Positions 46,178 to 54,916 of a DNA stretch of 64,000 bases are shown here, one piece after another. The DNA comes from JACKHO01 sp041398745 (GTDB lineage: Bacteria; Planctomycetota; Planctomycetia; Planctomycetales; Planctomycetaceae). Position 1 is the stretch's first letter. Each line of letters starts with the position of its first letter. Position numbers and translations under genes: made by a program. The notes beneath the pieces were generated by a model that was not told the origin of the DNA, did not search any database, and saw nothing but the letters and a program-made list of their open reading frames with translations. The stretch covers positions 1 through 64,000 of the forward strand of contig JAWKUB010000005.1 in assembly GCA_041398745.1 (NCBI GenBank), given 5' to 3'.

Positions 46178-46366
46178 TTTCTGACCTCCCGGTTGAACTG
46201 ATATGTGGCCTGCAACCCTCTGTTGCGGCTCTCAACTGGGGAAACGAACTGCTGTTGTGGGAGGATCAAGAAATCCCCCCGGAGTTTTCGGCTTTCTGAC
46301 CGTTGCCCCAACGTACTGCTGTACTTAGGGAAATCCGCCCTGAGCACGATTTCTGCTAAGGGAAAA

Positions 46367-46393
46367 CACAGACAGGAATGTCTGTGCCACCGG
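46367..46393 (+). repeat. Dispersed short palindrome
   Basis: CACAGACAGGAATGTCTGTG followed by CCACCGG; full-consensus copy, lying just downstream of the GH30 pseudogene. Confidence 0.7.
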
Positions 46394-46465
46394 GTTTTGA
46401 GATGGCCTGAACTGGATTGATTGGCCATTTGCGGGATTGGTTTGGTTGCGAATTCCACAACCACG

Positions 46466-47446
46466 TTACGATGAACAAACGGCCAGTGGGTAGTCGATGC
46501 GATCGGCGTTGTGGTCGTACGCTAGGAGCTTCACTGCATGGTCACTCGCCGCGAGGGCAGGGCCCAAATGGTCTTTTATGAAGACGGCCTGCTCTTCCGC
46601 AGTCATCGACATGCTGGAGTTGTTTCCGGGGTGCAGGGGCTCGTTCTGCACTGAAAGATAGCCGATATCAACGCCCTCCTGGTGCATGGTGTCGAGATAT
46701 TTGGTCAGGTAATTCGCATACGCGGCACGATGCTCCGTGGCCAGGGAGCCGCCCATGAGACTTTTATTGGTCTTCATCCAAGTTGGAGGGGACCAGGGGG
46801 TTGCCATGATTTGAATGTCAGGGTTGATCGCCAGAATTTCCTGAAGAACAGGCATCAAATGTTCGCGATGAGGCCCCAGTGAGAATTATGTGTGCCCGAC
46901 ATCATTGGGATTGTCGTTGTACGAAAAGACCTCTGCATCGAGGTCGGACGCGCCGATGCTGACTCGGATGAAACTCATCCCTATCGAATCGGTCCCCTTG
47001 CCGAATAGTTCCCGAAGCAGTGCAGAGCGTGCGGGTTGGGACATGGCGTGGATATGCGAGGCACTGCCACCCGTTAGTGCAAACCCGAAACCAACGACTT
47101 CCTGCTGCGGCGTTTCTCGCTCGATTGTGATGAGAGTGGGATACGATGAGTCGAATTCACCAATCTGATTGTGCACTTCCGTGAACAGGTGGTTGCGATC
47201 GGGCGTCGTCAGAAACTGCCTTACACGGAGAGGGATGGCTACATCTCCGTCGGTCGAGGAGACCTCAACATTCGGAGCTTTACTCATGTCCGAGTCATAC
47301 GTCTCCGAGCCACAGCCCGCGAACAAGATGAGGAACCAAAACGCGGAGAAGACTCCCAAGCTGGCAAGTCGGCTCGGTGACATCTGAAGGTTTCCTTTCA
47401 TGGGCCACTCAATCGATTCTTCACATTCATCGTCAGTAATCGCCAC
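46466..47446 (-). pseudogene. GH30-family glucosylceramidase-like pseudogene, interrupted and truncated
   Basis: Two open frames are in the same reading frame, separated only by a TAA at 46886-46888. The first (47446-46889) has an apparent lipoprotein signal (FWFLILFAGCGS), then QQEVVGFGFALTGGSASHIH and DSIGMSFIRVSIGASDLDAE. The second starts (after the stop) FSLGPHREHLMPVLQEILA and continues INPDIQIMATPWSPPTWMKT, YLSVQNEPLHPGNNSS (catalytic Glu region). This is the GH30 pattern, and codons run on across the TAA. It ends at 46466 (YDHNADRIDYPLAVCSS), so the rest of the catalytic domain with the second Glu is missing. Nonsense mutation plus deletion: probably non-functional. Confidence 0.85.
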
Positions 47447-47466
47447 GCCTACCGAAACCGCGATTG

Positions 47467-48231
47467 TCAGTTATCGTCTTCGAGGTGTGGTTTGTTGTAA
47501 CCGCGACGCTTTACTTTGGATGTGTGAACAAAGTGGTGCAGGGACGCTTCGTCGACCAAATCACACGACTCAAACGGTGCGCGGGCAATCATGGTTGAAT
47601 TGATCACACGTCGCTTCGATTCGTCGGGAGTCAGGATACTCGCAGTGTGAAGGACACCTTGCCAGTGAGTACCATCTGCAGAAAACGGCGCAGATGAATT
47701 GTTAATGCAGACAATTTGGAATTCGTTTGTCATGAAACACGGAATTCTCGTGACGTAAGGTCGCAAGAGGTCGGCACCAGACTTGAACATGGGATTGTGC
47801 TGTGTCAGGAACTCCTTCGGAGATAACGCAAGATCGAAAGCGCATTTGGCGTAGTCAGAGATTTCGATTTCGGACGCAACTTCGCTCGGTTCGTAGCCGA
47901 GCATGAGGAAGCATTCGTCGGGGCCGCCATCGAGGTGCGGCCTTGTTGATTCCTGTTGATCGAATCGGGCCGCCGAGAGGTAGATGAGCGTTTCGTTCGT
48001 TCGCGACTGGTGAATCGTAGCCATTTCACGCTTGATGTCGGTCATGAGCTGACGAAACGCGACTGAGCAAATCGCGTCGCCAACATTGACCACACAGAAC
48101 CCCGGCATGTCGAAACCGGTCCGGCAAGTTCGTTGATACACCACTCGGGCGATGAAACTGACATCCAGCGCTGAAGGACGCAGGCAAATCGAATCAGGAT
48201 TCCATGACGTTACTGCTGCCGACATCGGCAT
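47467..48231 (-). CDS. Unknown protein with possible HxD oxygenase motif
   Basis: A 254-aa protein. The segment RPHLDGGPDECFLMLGYEPS has an HxD pair and a later region GVLHTASILTPDESKRRVIN offers a second His and an Arg, an arrangement seen in 2-oxoglutarate/Fe(II) oxygenases. FCVVNVGDAICSVAF, YLSAARFDQQES and NSSAPFSADGTHWQG surround it. I do not recognise the family. It lies 20 nt upstream, on the same strand, of the GH30 pseudogene frame, and upstream of the IS4 element. Motif reading is tentative. Confidence 0.65.
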   Translation of the reverse strand: MPMSAAVTSWNPDSICLRPSALDVSFIARVVYQRTCRTGFDMPGFCVVNVGDAICSVAFRQLMTDIKREMATIHQSRTNETLIYLSAARFDQQESTRPHLDGGPDECFLMLGYEPSEVASEIEISDYAKCAFDLALSPKEFLTQHNPMFKSGADLLRPYVTRIPCFMTNEFQIVCINNSSAPFSADGTHWQGVLHTASILTPDESKRRVINSTMIARAPFESCDLVDEASLHHFVHTSKVKRRGYNKPHLEDDN

Positions 48232-48300
48232 CTCCCGAAGTGATTGTTCCGTACCCGGTGACCGCCTGGACGGTACTTACCGGCTAGGAATCCATCAACC

Positions 48301-48329
48301 GCATTCGTCGTCCGGTGTCGCCGAACCTA
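48301..48329 (+). repeat. REP-like 29-nt element, copy 1
   Basis: GCATTCGTCGTCCGGTGTCG continuing with CCGAACCTA. Matches the copy at 60331-60359 at 24 of 29 positions. Forms a small TCCGG/CCGAA stem. Confidence 0.5.
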
Positions 48330-48349
48330 AGAATACTTATCCGATCGTC

Positions 48350-48389
48350 GGCCTACCCGCGGTTGAGGTGGCACGCTCAGACCAACGGG
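48350..48389. repeat. Outer inverted repeat left of the IS4 element
   Basis: Begins GGCCTACCCGCGGTTGAGG and ends CAGACCAACGGG. Its inverse copy is at 49952-49991, about 37 of 40 matching. Between it and the IS terminal repeat lie 38 nt of unique sequence. Confidence 0.6.
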
Positions 48390-48427
48390 ATGGGCGAGTC
48401 CACGTCAAACCACGCCCTGACGAAAGG

Positions 48428-49951
48428 CTGTCATTTACACACAAGTTACCACAGATTCATCGCAAGTTGGCATGAGATTTGCGCAGTCACTTCAGCAGAT
48501 TTCCCGTTGGAGAATTGCAGGAGTGTGTTATGGCGGAACGGATTGCTGATGAATTGGCCGGGGTGGATTTGGGGGACGAGCGGTTGAACCGGAGGAGTTG
48601 CAAGGTGCTCGAGTCTTTGGCGGCCAATCCGCAGGCGAGCATCAACGGGGCGGTCAGTGGCTGGGCGGACACGCAGGCCGCCTATCGTTTCTTCAGCAAT
48701 CCTCGCGTGACTCCCGAGCAGATTCTCCAGCCACACCGCGTGGCGACAATGCAACGTATGCAGGCACAGTCGGTGGTGTTGGTGGTGCAGGACACGACGG
48801 AATTGGACTATACCGATCATCCAATGGACGATGCGCGCTGCTTGAATGCGGAAGATCGGTACGGGGTTTATCAGCATGTGCAACTGGCCGTGACGCCAAG
48901 CCGGTTACCGCTCGGCGTCGTCGGCACGCATTCCTTTGATCGTGATCCACAAACGTTGGGACAGGATCCGCCGACCAAGCGAGCTCAAAAGAAACTCCCC
49001 ATCGAACAAAAGGAAAGCGCGCGTTGGTTGGAGGGTTATCGACAGGCCTGTATGATGGCCGCCGAATGTCCCACCACGCATGTGATTAGCGTGGCCGATC
49101 GCGAGGCGGATATCTACGACATCTTTCTCGAAGCCCAGACTCAGGGGCAAGCCGGGAAGCAGGTCGATTATCTTATTCGAGCTCACGAAAACAGGAGTAC
49201 CCCCGAAGTCAATCGAGAGGTGAGCCGACGAACCTACATCAAGGTGCGGGACACCATCGAGCGCTCGCCGGTGCTGGCTGTCCAGACACAGGAGCTTTCC
49301 GCCACACCGCGACGCGCTGCCCGGCAGGCCAAGCTGGAAATCCGCGCCTTACGCACGGAAGTGAAACCTCCTAACCACCGGCCAGGACTGGCCGTCATTA
49401 CGCATCATGTCATCCTGGTTCAGGAAGTCGACGGCCCCCACGATGGGACCGATGTCTGTTGGCTACTGGTCACGACCTTGCCCATCGAAACTGTCGAACA
49501 AATTACGACAGCGGTGGACTACTATGCCGCGAGGTGGACCATCGAAACATACTTTCGGGTACTGAAAACGGGTTGCCGCGTGGAAGAGATTCAGTTGGAA
49601 ACAAAGACTCGCATGCTCAATTGCGTTACGATGTACCAAATCATCGCCTGGCGTATTTTGTATTTAACCTATCTGAATCGGACCAGTCCTCAACTCCCCT
49701 GCACAACTGTCTTCATCGACCAGGAATGGCAGCCCACCTGGCAGGTCGTCCACAAAACTAAGCCACCCGCCACTCCACCAACTTTAAATGAGTTCACCAC
49801 CATCCTGGCACACCTGGGAGGCTACAACAATCGCGCCACCGAACCCGCCGCTGGCCCCCAACCCCTCTGGACCGGCCTCCGCCGCATGCTCGACTTCTCC
49901 CTCGCCTGGATCACTTTCCAGGAAGCTCACGAACTTGTGTGTAAATGACAG
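48428..49951 (+). mobile_element. IS4-family insertion sequence
   Basis: Bounded by perfect 20-bp inverted repeats: CTGTCATTTACACACAAGTT at 48428-48447 and its exact complement at 49932-49951. Total 1524 bp. It carries the transposase gene 48530-49948. Immediate flanks (left GACGAAAGG, right CCCGTTGGT) show no target-site duplication. The larger outer inverted repeat (see separate entries) may be the true end, or a preexisting repeat. Confidence 0.85.
48530..49948 (+). CDS. IS4-family transposase (Tn5-type)
   Basis: A 472-aa transposase starting at 48530 (MAERIADELAGVDLGDERLN) with a good ribosome site (AGGAG). The N-terminal part matches the Tn5-type DNA-binding domain: GDERLNRRSCKVLESLAANP then SGWADTQAAYRFFSNPRV. 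DDE-type catalytic segments are VVQDTTELDY (first Asp), ISVADREADIYDIFLEAQ (second Asp) and YYAARWTIETYFRVLKTGCR (the YREK-like region with Glu). Frame intact over full length, so it may be active. The C-terminal helical part is present. Confidence 0.93.
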   Translation: MAERIADELAGVDLGDERLNRRSCKVLESLAANPQASINGAVSGWADTQAAYRFFSNPRVTPEQILQPHRVATMQRMQAQSVVLVVQDTTELDYTDHPMDDARCLNAEDRYGVYQHVQLAVTPSRLPLGVVGTHSFDRDPQTLGQDPPTKRAQKKLPIEQKESARWLEGYRQACMMAAECPTTHVISVADREADIYDIFLEAQTQGQAGKQVDYLIRAHENRSTPEVNREVSRRTYIKVRDTIERSPVLAVQTQELSATPRRAARQAKLEIRALRTEVKPPNHRPGLAVITHHVILVQEVDGPHDGTDVCWLLVTTLPIETVEQITTAVDYYAARWTIETYFRVLKTGCRVEEIQLETKTRMLNCVTMYQIIAWRILYLTYLNRTSPQLPCTTVFIDQEWQPTWQVVHKTKPPATPPTLNEFTTILAHLGGYNNRATEPAAGPQPLWTGLRRMLDFSLAWITFQEAHELVCK

Positions 49952-49991
49952 CCCGTTGGTCTGAGCGTGCCACCTCAATCGCGGGTTGGCC
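49952..49991. repeat. Outer inverted repeat right of the IS4 element
   Basis: Begins CCCGTTGGTCTGAGCGTGCC and ends CGCGGGTTGGCC; partner of 48350-48389 and directly adjacent to the IS end. Confidence 0.6.
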
Positions 49992-50238
<247 letters not shown>

Positions 50239-50838
50239 CTATTCCACAGCCGTCTGGAAGCCACTCTGGTATCCCGCAGGCACGTAGCGCTTCAGCACGT
50301 CGCTCCAGACAAGCTTGAAATCGAGCAGGATGTCGCTCGACAATGACACCGCCTCGAGTCCGCGGTCGTCGCCGAAACCCATTGTGGCGACGAGAATGTA
50401 GCAGTAACCACGTTTCAGCAAGTCCTTACCTGGCGGCGGCATGGGGCGGTCGTCCATGTGCGTCAGCGCGTCCGCGAGCCGTTGTAACTTGTCCATCGCG
50501 CCCACCTTTTGGAGCAGTGCGAACAGTTCTCCTTCAGGTACGAAACTCTCTCGCAGCGCCTCGCATGTCGTCATGATCAGGAGGTATTCGCCTTTACCGA
50601 CGTATTTCCCAAATTGCGGCGGGACATTGCGGCTGCTGTTCCAGGCGAAGTTTTCCTGAACACTCAGGTCGCGAAGATCCACGATGACACATTGAAAAAT
50701 GTTCACAATGGCGCCCTGACCAGGGGTAGGACGTTTCTGCACCAGTGTGTTGTCACCAATGCAGACCTGAGTTGTCAGGGCTCCGTTGTTTACATTGGCA
50801 AAAAAAGTCGAAGCAACTAATGCAAGGACGTTGTCCAT
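50239..50838 (-). CDS. Hypothetical protein, unrecognised
   Basis: Start at 50838 (MDNVLALVASTFFANVNNGA), 199 aa, with a GGAG ribosome site 8 nt upstream. Composition is mixed; segments VIVDLRDLSVQENFAWNSSR, GKGEYLLIMTTCEALRESFV and GYCYILVATMGFGDDRGLEA suggest a soluble alpha/beta protein. No known family. It sits between the IS4 element and the ZipA-like lipoprotein gene, on the same strand as the latter. Confidence 0.7.
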   Translation of the reverse strand: MDNVLALVASTFFANVNNGALTTQVCIGDNTLVQKRPTPGQGAIVNIFQCVIVDLRDLSVQENFAWNSSRNVPPQFGKYVGKGEYLLIMTTCEALRESFVPEGELFALLQKVGAMDKLQRLADALTHMDDRPMPPPGKDLLKRGYCYILVATMGFGDDRGLEAVSLSSDILLDFKLVWSDVLKRYVPAGYQSGFQTAVE

Positions 50839-51136
50839 GGGATTTTCTCCGGTCTGAATTGAGATTGGTGCGTCATTGCAACAGGATACAGGATCTGCCC
50901 CAAGCTGACTGAAAACAATAATTTGCGACACCGTGAAAGCGTATCGATAAAGCGCAGCAAGTGAAAGCATGCCACCCGAACCGCTGGACTCACATCATCA
51001 GATGCAGAATCAAGCATTCAATGACCGTGCCCGCACAACCGGCAGCCTCCAACGGCTGCGCCGCCCAGATTGCGTCTGATGCCACCCGCCACCCCAGATC
51101 TATTCCGTCGGCCATGCCACCCGTCCCCCCAACGAT

Positions 51137-51166
51137 TAAAAAGCAACCGGGTAAAAAGCAACCGGG
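51137..51166 (+). repeat. 15-bp tandem duplication
   Basis: TAAAAAGCAACCGGG occurs twice in a row (51137-51151 and 51152-51166), followed by GCCACCCGCC, a word shared with 42890-42907. Confidence 0.8.
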
Positions 51167-51177
51167 GCCACCCGCCA

Positions 51178-52299
51178 TCAAAAGAAACTCAACGCAGCCT
51201 CACTTCCGGGTTTGAATCCTAACTCGTTTAGTTCGCGTGTCCGCTCTTCGATTTCCGCCTTGTGCAGTTCGGCATTGAAAATTCGATTGCCTGCCCCGTC
51301 TGTGACCGTGCCACCGAGACGCTTCTGCACGTACTGCGTTGCAGCGTACATTGAATCAAACACCTGTCCTGGTGCCGCACACCGAGGGAGCGAGTAGCTG
51401 AAGACCAAGTCGGTGACGTGGACGTTGTTCGACGCAACATCCTCAGGCAGAAAATATCCTGGCGGTGTAGTGGTCCACACGCTGAAGAAGAAGTCGTCGC
51501 CAACGCCGGACTCGTTTCGCCAGTGAAAACAGTCCATGTCACCCCACTGAAGTCCGAGGCACAGCATCACATCCCAGATCTCACGACCGTCAAATGTCTT
51601 ACCTGCAGGCGCTTGGACGCAGAGTGTTACATCAGCACCAAATCGATCCTCGATTGTCGATAGAAAGCGAGAACGTTCCTCTGCGTCTTCGGGTATCACA
51701 GTGACTTCAAACTGGCAATTGGGAGAAAGGGTAGAAATCGCATTCTGAACGGCCTGGATTCGGGCGGAGTACATTTTGGAAGGTGTAACATCGGGAGATT
51801 CTGCCCAAGTTGCATAGTACGGCCACGCGAATTTTAGCGCCGTTACACCAGTTGGGCCGTCCGCTGAGATCAGAAACGTCCAAAGTCCGGTTTCTGCACT
51901 CTTGCCGAAGATCGTCAAACCTCCGTATCGCTCTCGCCACTCTTTGCCAAATAGCTTGGCAACCTCTTGTGCATTCAACGTGGTGTCCAATGCTGGGGAT
52001 ACGGTGATTACCCACTCTGTTTGCTGTTCGGGCAGATACTCTTCGACATCTGCATCCGACGATTCGTTCTCCGGCAGGGAAACTATCCCTAGGACGGCGG
52101 TTGCGTCCTCTGAACCTTCGGTTGGCAGTATCGCTGCGCGCTCGCGGCTCTCGGACTCAGTCGACAGATACAGGTCTGGAAAACGTTCTTCAAAGTTCGA
52201 CACGGGCTCTTTCTCGTTACCGCATCCAGCAAGAAACAATGGCAGCATCAATGCAAAGTGCAACCCGATTGACCGCAGTGGGGGAGGGGCGTGATACAT
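51178..52299 (-). CDS. Lipoprotein with ZipA C-terminal-like domain
   Basis: Start at 52299 (MYHAPPPLRSIGLHFALMLP); lipobox LFLAGC; 373 aa. After an acidic linker (SESRERAAILPTEGSEDATA) the region from about residue 270 reads DVMLCLGLQWGDMDCFHWRN, then DDFFFSVWTTTPPGYFLPED, FSYSLPRCAAPGQVFDSMYA and AATQYVQKRLGGTVTDGAGN. This order (GLxxGDMxxFH; FSxxxxxPGxF; LPxxxxPGxVFDxM; LGG) matches the ZipA C-terminal FtsZ-binding domain. ZipA itself has an N-terminal TM and cytoplasmic domain, while here the domain is on a lipoprotein and so probably periplasmic. Partner unknown. Confidence 0.7.
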   Translation of the reverse strand: MYHAPPPLRSIGLHFALMLPLFLAGCGNEKEPVSNFEERFPDLYLSTESESRERAAILPTEGSEDATAVLGIVSLPENESSDADVEEYLPEQQTEWVITVSPALDTTLNAQEVAKLFGKEWRERYGGLTIFGKSAETGLWTFLISADGPTGVTALKFAWPYYATWAESPDVTPSKMYSARIQAVQNAISTLSPNCQFEVTVIPEDAEERSRFLSTIEDRFGADVTLCVQAPAGKTFDGREIWDVMLCLGLQWGDMDCFHWRNESGVGDDFFFSVWTTTPPGYFLPEDVASNNVHVTDLVFSYSLPRCAAPGQVFDSMYAATQYVQKRLGGTVTDGAGNRIFNAELHKAEIEERTRELNELGFKPGSEAALSFF

Positions 52300-52534
52300 A
52301 ACATATGTCCCTTCGCCGGGTGCCAATATCGAAACGCAAATGTTTGAGTGCCTCTGGCATTGGCCAGCGTCAATCGACTCTCGCTCTAAAGTAACAGTTG
52401 AGGGGACTTTAGTGAAGCGGCAACCTGAGCTGTGCAACCCGACCGTTATTCTCCATTCCATAGTAACACACACTGGCCAAGCCAGTGGTACACTCCCCTG
52501 TCCAACTTTCGTCCATGGTTAGTGGGGTCAGCTA

Positions 52535-53416
52535 CTACAGAGCAGAGCGAATCGCCGTTTCGAGATCAGCCTGCTGGTAGCGATAGCCGCAACTGTTGAG
52601 TGTGGTGGGGAGCACTCGGGCGCTGGACATGATGAGGGCGTCGGACATTTCACCGAGGACAATGCTGGCCATGAACTGCGGCATGGGGAACAGCGTGGGA
52701 CGTCGGAGAATACGGCCGAGGGTGACGGTGAAGTCGACGTTGCGAATGGGCGAAGCACTGACCGCGTTGACCGGGCCGACGACGTTTTCATTCTGTGCGG
52801 CATACAGGAAAATGCTGGCGGCATCGTCCAGGGAAATCCAGCTCCAGAATTGCTGGCCGCTCCCCATCCTTCCGCCAACTCCCATGCGGAACGGGAACAG
52901 CATGGAAGCAAGTGCGCCCCCCTTTGAACTGAGGACAATCCCCAGTCGCACGCGAACCACGCGTGCTCCGGCAGCCTCGGCAGGAGCAGTGGCCGCTTCC
53001 CATTGCTTGCAGACATCGGCGAGAAAACCTTTGCCTGCTGCACTTTGTTCCGTGAGTTCTTCGTCCCCCCGGTCGCCGTAGAATCCAATGGCGGAGGCGC
53101 TCACGAGGGCGGGTTTGTGGTCACTCTTCGCGATGGCTTCTGCAATCAGCCGTGTGCCGTTGACACGGGAGTCGAGAATTCGCTTCTTCTTCGAGGCGGT
53201 CCAGCGGCCTTCGCCAATGTTCTCACCGGCCAGATGAATGACCGCGTCGATGCCATCGAGTGCGTGAGGATCGAGCGTGCCGGCAGCGGGATCCCATTGC
53301 ACCTCACCGTCACCGGCAGGACGACGCACGAGTCGGATGATTTCGACATCAGGCCCCGCCAGTTCGGCAATTCGGGTTCCGACAAGTCCACTGGCACCGG
53401 AAATGAGCACGCGCAT
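52535..53416 (-). CDS. TIGR01777-family NAD-dependent epimerase/dehydratase (YfcH/SulA-like)
   Basis: A 293-aa short-chain type protein. The NAD site is MRVLISGASGLVGTRIAELA, followed by DAVIHLAGENIGEGRW and KKKRILDSRVNGTRLIAEAI (active-site and family signature). The C-terminal DUF1731-like domain has GRILRRPTLFPMPQFMASIV. E. coli YfcH is the usual named homologue; its substrate is unknown. A convergent inverted repeat follows downstream of mqnD. Start at 53416 is the family Met. Confidence 0.9.
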   Translation of the reverse strand: MRVLISGASGLVGTRIAELAGPDVEIIRLVRRPAGDGEVQWDPAAGTLDPHALDGIDAVIHLAGENIGEGRWTASKKKRILDSRVNGTRLIAEAIAKSDHKPALVSASAIGFYGDRGDEELTEQSAAGKGFLADVCKQWEAATAPAEAAGARVVRVRLGIVLSSKGGALASMLFPFRMGVGGRMGSGQQFWSWISLDDAASIFLYAAQNENVVGPVNAVSASPIRNVDFTVTLGRILRRPTLFPMPQFMASIVLGEMSDALIMSSARVLPTTLNSCGYRYQQADLETAIRSAL

Positions 53417-53489
53417 GGGAATCTCACTTTGACAGACGATTGGATCTGAATGTTCTCAGGAGATTGTAGTCGCAAGGCCTGGGGGACAA

Positions 53490-53580
53490 GTGGGTAGCGG
53501 GTAGCAGATAGTGGGTAGGAACCGGCGGACACCTGATATTGATTTCATTTCCTACCTACTACCCACTACCAACTATCTAC
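53490..53580. repeat. Long imperfect inverted repeat (terminator-like)
   Basis: The arms 53490-53520 (GTGGGTAGCGGGTAGCAGAT and GTGGGTAGGAA) and 53548-53580 (its imperfect complement) flank a 27-nt loop. It lies just downstream of mqnD (minus) and upstream of the epimerase gene. Confidence 0.5.
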
Positions 53581-53586
53581 TCTTTT

Positions 53587-54477
53587 TCACCCAATGAACT
53601 CCAATGCCACTGGATTCGGAATCAACCCGGCTTCGTGGCCTCGATTCAATAGTGTGGCGACGGCTTCTCGTCCGCGTGCCCCGAAGTCGATGGTCCAGTC
53701 GTTGACGTACATGCCGACGAAATCATCGGCCTTCTGATTGTCCAAATCGCGACCGTACTGCAATGCGTAGTCCAACGCTTCCTGACGATGTTCGAGGCCG
53801 TACTCAATGCTTTGCTTCAGCAACGCGGTGACTTCGTCCATGGTCGGTTGACCGAGATCCTTACGGATGGCGTTGGCCCCCAATGGGAGCGGCAGGCCGG
53901 TGTCTTCCATCCACCATTTGCCCAGGTCGACGACGAGGTGCAGTCCCTGATCGCCGTACGTCAGCTGACCTTCATGAATGATGAGCCCGGCGTCGACCTT
54001 ACCTGCTTCCACGAGGTTGAGGATTTCGTCGAAAGGATGCACTTCGTACTTGAACACACCGGCATCACCGGTGGTGTGCGGCTCTCGTGCTGGCGTGGTC
54101 GGCTTGCCGCCCAGGCAAAGGTTCAGTGCGAGGAAGGCGGTCGTCAACGTGCCGGGCACGGCAATGGTTTTGCCCTGCAGATCCGCGATGGACATAGGCA
54201 TTTTCGCCACGACCATGGGGCCATAGTTGTCTCCCATGCTCGCGCCACAGGCGCAGAGGGCATACGCATCGGTGAGGTAAGAGTAGCCATGCAGGCTGAC
54301 GGCGGTGAGTTCCAGTTCGGCCTTGAAGGCACGTCGGTTCAGGGTCTCAATGTCTACCAGTTCGTGGACAAACTGGTAACGGCCAGTGTCGATTTTGTCA
54401 TTGGCCAGCGCGTGAAACATGAACGCGTCGTCTGGGTCGGGACTGTGGCCAACATTGATGGTGAGCTTCTCTTGCAT
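53587..54477 (-). CDS. mqnD: 1,4-dihydroxy-6-naphthoate synthase (MqnD)
   Basis: A 296-aa protein of the futalosine menaquinone pathway, converting cyclic dehypoxanthine futalosine to 1,4-dihydroxy-6-naphthoate. The family signature is SPDPDDAFMFHALANDKIDT near the N-terminus; further features are ELTAVSLHGYSYLTDAYALC, GKTIAVPGTLTTAFLALNLC and DAGLIIHEGQLTYGDQGLHL (type-2 periplasmic-binding-like fold). It implies menaquinone is made without isochorismate. Other mqn genes are not in the window. The downstream inverted repeat may terminate it. Confidence 0.92.
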   Translation of the reverse strand: MQEKLTINVGHSPDPDDAFMFHALANDKIDTGRYQFVHELVDIETLNRRAFKAELELTAVSLHGYSYLTDAYALCACGASMGDNYGPMVVAKMPMSIADLQGKTIAVPGTLTTAFLALNLCLGGKPTTPAREPHTTGDAGVFKYEVHPFDEILNLVEAGKVDAGLIIHEGQLTYGDQGLHLVVDLGKWWMEDTGLPLPLGANAIRKDLGQPTMDEVTALLKQSIEYGLEHRQEALDYALQYGRDLDNQKADDFVGMYVNDWTIDFGARGREAVATLLNRGHEAGLIPNPVALEFIG

Positions 54478-54855
54478 GATTCTTCTCGATTCCGTTTACA
54501 AATTACTACGCGGTGAGTAGTGCTACTGATTTTCGATGCGATGGGCTGAGTCTTCCAACGACTTTGCAGGCTGCGTGGAGCAGGTTACCTCGGTTATGGC
54601 GGGTTCCGTCCGCGACTCAGGAAGTATCGATAGCGGTACTCTGAATCATGACTGCACGACTGCCTCAACGAAACGCTCGCTGTCAGCGGACTGCACCCAC
54701 CCTACAAGTTGGTCGGGATGGCCTGTTTCGCTGGAAAGTAACCGATATCCGGCGTTCTTTCTAACGCACCAACAATCACAAAGGCTGAGTTTTTTCAGAT
54801 TCTCCCAGCCACGACAAATTGCGGGCTGTTACGCCAACCACTCGATAGAAATGAA
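54478..54855. other. Non-coding region upstream of mqnD
   Basis: About 378 nt. No gene is supported on either strand. Confidence 0.4.
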
Positions 54856-54890
54856 CGTGGCCCGCTGAGCATAAAACTCAGCAGGCCACG
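54856..54890 (-). terminator. Hairpin downstream of sulfate adenylyltransferase
   Basis: On the minus strand CGTGGCCTGCTGAG and CTCAGCGGGCCACG (one mismatch) enclose TTTTATG. It lies 27 nt after the sat stop. The following T-tract is weak (TTCATTTC). Confidence 0.6.
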
Positions 54891-54916
54891 ACCTATTCAA
54901 TTTTAAGCCAGTCGAC

